Below, piece by piece: positions 62,018 through 64,000 of a stretch of DNA of 64,000 bases. A program made the position numbers and the translations under genes. Every line of letters starts with the position of its first letter. The first letter of the stretch is position 1. This DNA comes from Natranaerofaba carboxydovora. Its GTDB lineage: Bacteria > Bacillota > Natranaerobiia > Natranaerobiales > Natranaerofabaceae. The DNA lies in the NCBI RefSeq assembly GCF_022539405.1, contig NZ_CP054394.1:808501-872500 (forward strand). Direction: 5' to 3'. The notes under the pieces are model-generated. The model was given only the letters and a program-made list of their open reading frames with translations. It ran no database searches and was not told where the DNA came from.

Positions 62018-63778
62018 TTGAATGATAATGCAAAACTATGGTTAAATAACTATCCGGAAGGTGTTCCGCCCTCGATAGATTATCCACAAATATCTTTGTA
62101 TGAGTTTTTGGAAAGAAGTGCTTCAAAATTTCCAAATAATAATGCTTTGATTTTCTTTGGAAATAAAATAAAATACAGGGACTTACTTAAATCTGTGGAT
62201 GCTTTTGCAGGAGCCCTAAAAAACCTTGGTTTATCTAAAGGAGATAGGTTATCAATAATGCTTCCTAACTCTCCTCAGATGGTAATAGCCTACTATGCAG
62301 CTCTGAAGATTGGTGCTATAGTTGTGCAAACAAACCCTCTTTATAAAGAAAAAGAATTATCACATCAGTTAGAAGATAGTGGTGCAGAGACTATAGTATG
62401 TCTTGATTTAGTTTATAACAATGTTAAGAAAGTTTTACCTAATACAAAATTGAAAAATATTATTGTAACTGCAATTAAAGACTACTTGCCTTTTCCTTTA
62501 AATTTAATATATCCACTTAAGCAGAAAAAGGAAGGTCAAAAACCTGATGTTCCGAAGAATGATGATTTTTTCTGGTTTAAAGATCTAATCAACTTGGAAA
62601 AGAGTGCTGATAAAGCTAATATTGACCCTGATGAAGATGTTGCTTTACTTCAGTATACTGGTGGAACAACAGGTCTTCCAAAGGGTACGATGTTAACTCA
62701 TAAAAACTTGGTTTCTAATACTATGCAGGTTAGTTCTTGGGTTCCGGATATTGAAGAAGGAAAAGAAGTTTTGATGGGTGCGCTGCCTTTCTTTCATGTA
62801 TACGGTATGACTGTAGGGATGAACCTAGCGGTTTATAACAGTTCGCCCCTTGTTTTAGTACCACGTTTTGATGTTGATCAGGTTATGAAACAAATTCAAA
62901 AATATAAAGTTACTTTGTTTCCTGGAGCTCCAACTATGTATGTAGCAGTAATTAATCATCCGAAAGTTAAAAATTATGACCTATCTTCTATTAAAGCGTG
63001 TATAAGTGGTGCTGCGCCTTTACCTGTTGAGGTGCAAAAGCAGTTTGAATCTTTAACTGGTGGTAAATTAGTTGAGGGTTATGGCTTGTCTGAGGCCTCC
63101 CCTGTTACACACGCCAACCCTCTTTATGGTGTTAGAAAAGAAGGCAGTATAGGTTTTCCAATGCCAGACACCGAATGTAAGTTGATAGATGCAGATAGTG
63201 GAGAAGAGGTTACTCTTGGTGAGCGTGGTGAGCTTGTTGTAAGCGGGCCTCAGGTTATGAAAGGATACTGGAATATGCCTGGAGAAACTTCTAATGTTTT
63301 ATCTAGCAGGTGGCTGTATACAGGAGATATTGCCGTCATGGATGAGGAAGGGTATTTTTATATTGTAGATAGGAAAAAAGATGTGATTTTAACTGGAGGC
63401 TTTTCTGTTTTTCCAAGGGATGTAGAGGAGGTTTTATATCAACATCCGGCAATTGAAGAAGCTGCTGTTGTTGGTGTCTCTGATGAATACAAAGGCGAGA
63501 CAGTAAAAGCTTGTATATCTGTGAAAGAAGGGGAAGAAGTAACTAAAGAAGAAATAAGAAAATTTTGCAAAGAACAGCTAGCCCCATATAAAGTGCCTAA
63601 AGTTGTTGAATTTATGGATGAGTTACCAAAAACACTGGTAGGAAAAATATCTAGAAGAATGTTGACTGGACAAGAAGTCGAAAGCTTTGATTCACAAAAG
63701 AAAGAAAATGAAAGTGATGAAAATGAAAGAGAAGAACAAGGACAAGAAGAAATAGAGAAAAAAGAAGAGGTTAATTAA
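62018..63778 (+). CDS. lcfA: Long-chain fatty acid--CoA ligase
   Basis: Activates fatty acids as acyl-CoA for beta-oxidation. The AMP-binding loop LLQYTGGTTGLPKGTMLTHKNL is near residue 210, VEGYGLSEASPVTH near 350, and YTGDIAVMDEEGYFYIVDRKKDVILTGG near 430; the catalytic Lys is in LPKTLVGKISRR. 586 residues including a very acidic tail of about 30 residues not seen in typical LcfA. TTG 62018 lies about 10 bases after AAAGGGGAG. It is preceded by a FadR-like operator. Confidence 0.93.
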   Translation: MNDNAKLWLNNYPEGVPPSIDYPQISLYEFLERSASKFPNNNALIFFGNKIKYRDLLKSVDAFAGALKNLGLSKGDRLSIMLPNSPQMVIAYYAALKIGAIVVQTNPLYKEKELSHQLEDSGAETIVCLDLVYNNVKKVLPNTKLKNIIVTAIKDYLPFPLNLIYPLKQKKEGQKPDVPKNDDFFWFKDLINLEKSADKANIDPDEDVALLQYTGGTTGLPKGTMLTHKNLVSNTMQVSSWVPDIEEGKEVLMGALPFFHVYGMTVGMNLAVYNSSPLVLVPRFDVDQVMKQIQKYKVTLFPGAPTMYVAVINHPKVKNYDLSSIKACISGAAPLPVEVQKQFESLTGGKLVEGYGLSEASPVTHANPLYGVRKEGSIGFPMPDTECKLIDADSGEEVTLGERGELVVSGPQVMKGYWNMPGETSNVLSSRWLYTGDIAVMDEEGYFYIVDRKKDVILTGGFSVFPRDVEEVLYQHPAIEEAAVVGVSDEYKGETVKACISVKEGEEVTKEEIRKFCKEQLAPYKVPKVVEFMDELPKTLVGKISRRMLTGQEVESFDSQKKENESDENEREEQGQEEIEKKEEVN

Positions 63779-63783
63779 TAAGT

Positions 63784-63812
63784 TTGCTATTATAATTGGT
63801 TTGTGTTATAAT
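63784..63812 (+). promoter_or_regulatory. Sigma-A promoter at the right edge
   Basis: TTGCTA (63784-63789), a 17-bp spacer and TATAAT (63807-63812), starting six bases after the ligase gene. Transcription should begin near 63819. Confidence 0.75.
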
Positions 63813-63818
63813 CTTCGT

Positions 63819-63993
63819 AGCAATTTACGTGTCTGAATAAGGTTAAGTGATTTGTAGCAGAATGCTAGAGTATGGACTATAATCGACTGTTTTTATAGAA
63901 CCTTCGAGCTCTTGCCCCAGAGGTGGGGTTCTTTTTTTATTATATTTCAGACTTTGCTATAACAAATATAACCAATTTATTGGAGGTGTATAT
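63819..63993 (+). ncRNA. Unidentified leader RNA of about 175 nt
   Basis: The stretch between a good promoter and the next start codon holds no protein frame. It has a small hairpin TAGCA-GAA-TGCTA near 63854, and near the end a terminator hairpin. I cannot match it to a riboswitch or T-box family by eye: no AGGGTGG, no purine, thiamine, FMN or SAM motifs. Confidence 0.5.
63897..63939 (+). terminator. Terminator in the leader of the last gene
   Basis: AGAACC (63897-63902) pairs with GGTTCT (63927-63932), with an inner CCCC/GGGG alternative, followed by a run of T. CTCT-TGCCCC-AGAG inside could form a competing hairpin. Since a gene starts 55 bp later, this may be an attenuator. Confidence 0.65.
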
Positions 63994-64000
63994 ATGAATT
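63994..64000 (+). CDS. Start of a further gene, cut by the window edge
   Basis: ATG 63994 lies five bases after TGGAGGTG, a strong ribosome site. Only two complete codons are in the window, so no product can be named. Confidence 0.6.

Overview
The window is about 64 kb of AT-rich DNA with almost every gene on the + strand. It reads as the chromosome of an endospore-forming, low-GC Firmicute. The evidence is a full dcw cell-wall and division cluster, spoIIGA-sigE-sigG, an FtsW/SpoVE and SpoVD-like gene pair, a MurE carrying the DNPR signature of meso-diaminopimelate peptidoglycan, a 6S RNA gene, and many TTG start codons. An EtfA with an extra ferredoxin domain suggests an anaerobe on the clostridial side. 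A contiguous bacillithiol gene set and a FadR-type beta-oxidation regulon are features better known from Bacillus. I cannot name the species with confidence.

Layout. 1-641: C-terminal part of aroA. 757-4251: bacillithiol synthesis (bshC, bshB1, bshA). 4263-10067: a histidine operon, hisZ-G-B-A-F-IE plus a PHP histidinol phosphatase, with hisD, hisC and hisH absent. 10069-13349: Rrf2 regulator, methylguanine methyltransferase-like protein, aroC, aroB. 13386-17613: a P-loop ATPase, then secD and secF. 17656-23460: recJ, relA/spoT, dtd, metallo-hydrolase. 23725-26983: a leader with competing hairpins, then hisS and aspS. 27049-27557: 6S RNA and a CsoR-type regulator. 27631-44727: MraZ boxes and the dcw cluster from mraZ to ftsZ. 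45048-47678: spoIIGA, sigE, sigG. 47766-53310: ylm-type division genes up to divIVA. 53489-63778: fadR, fadN, fadA, fadE, etfB, etfA and an acyl-CoA ligase, tied together by FadR-like operators. 63784-64000: a promoter, a structured leader with a terminator, and the first bases of another gene.

The most unusual feature is a family of short palindromic repeats. Three copies are exactly 223 bp. Their ends are inverted repeats, a perfect 20 bp in the copy at 15111, and each copy is flanked by a different 4-bp direct duplication (ATAG, ACTT, ACAT). Their cores fold into the same Y-shaped three-stem structure. Two 65-75 bp derivatives keep only the ends. One degenerate copy and two single-end fragments also occur. 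All eight sit within about 20 bp downstream of a stop codon. Two lie exactly where hisD and hisH would be expected in the histidine operon. I see no transposase in the window.

Other regulatory signals are unusually readable. They include a 10-bp-phased MraZ operator, a spoIIG promoter with the long spacer known for Spo0A-activated spoIIG, a perfect FadR operator on fadR with a second near-consensus one before the acyl-CoA ligase, and mutually exclusive hairpins before hisS. No tRNA, rRNA, CRISPR array or complete insertion sequence was seen.
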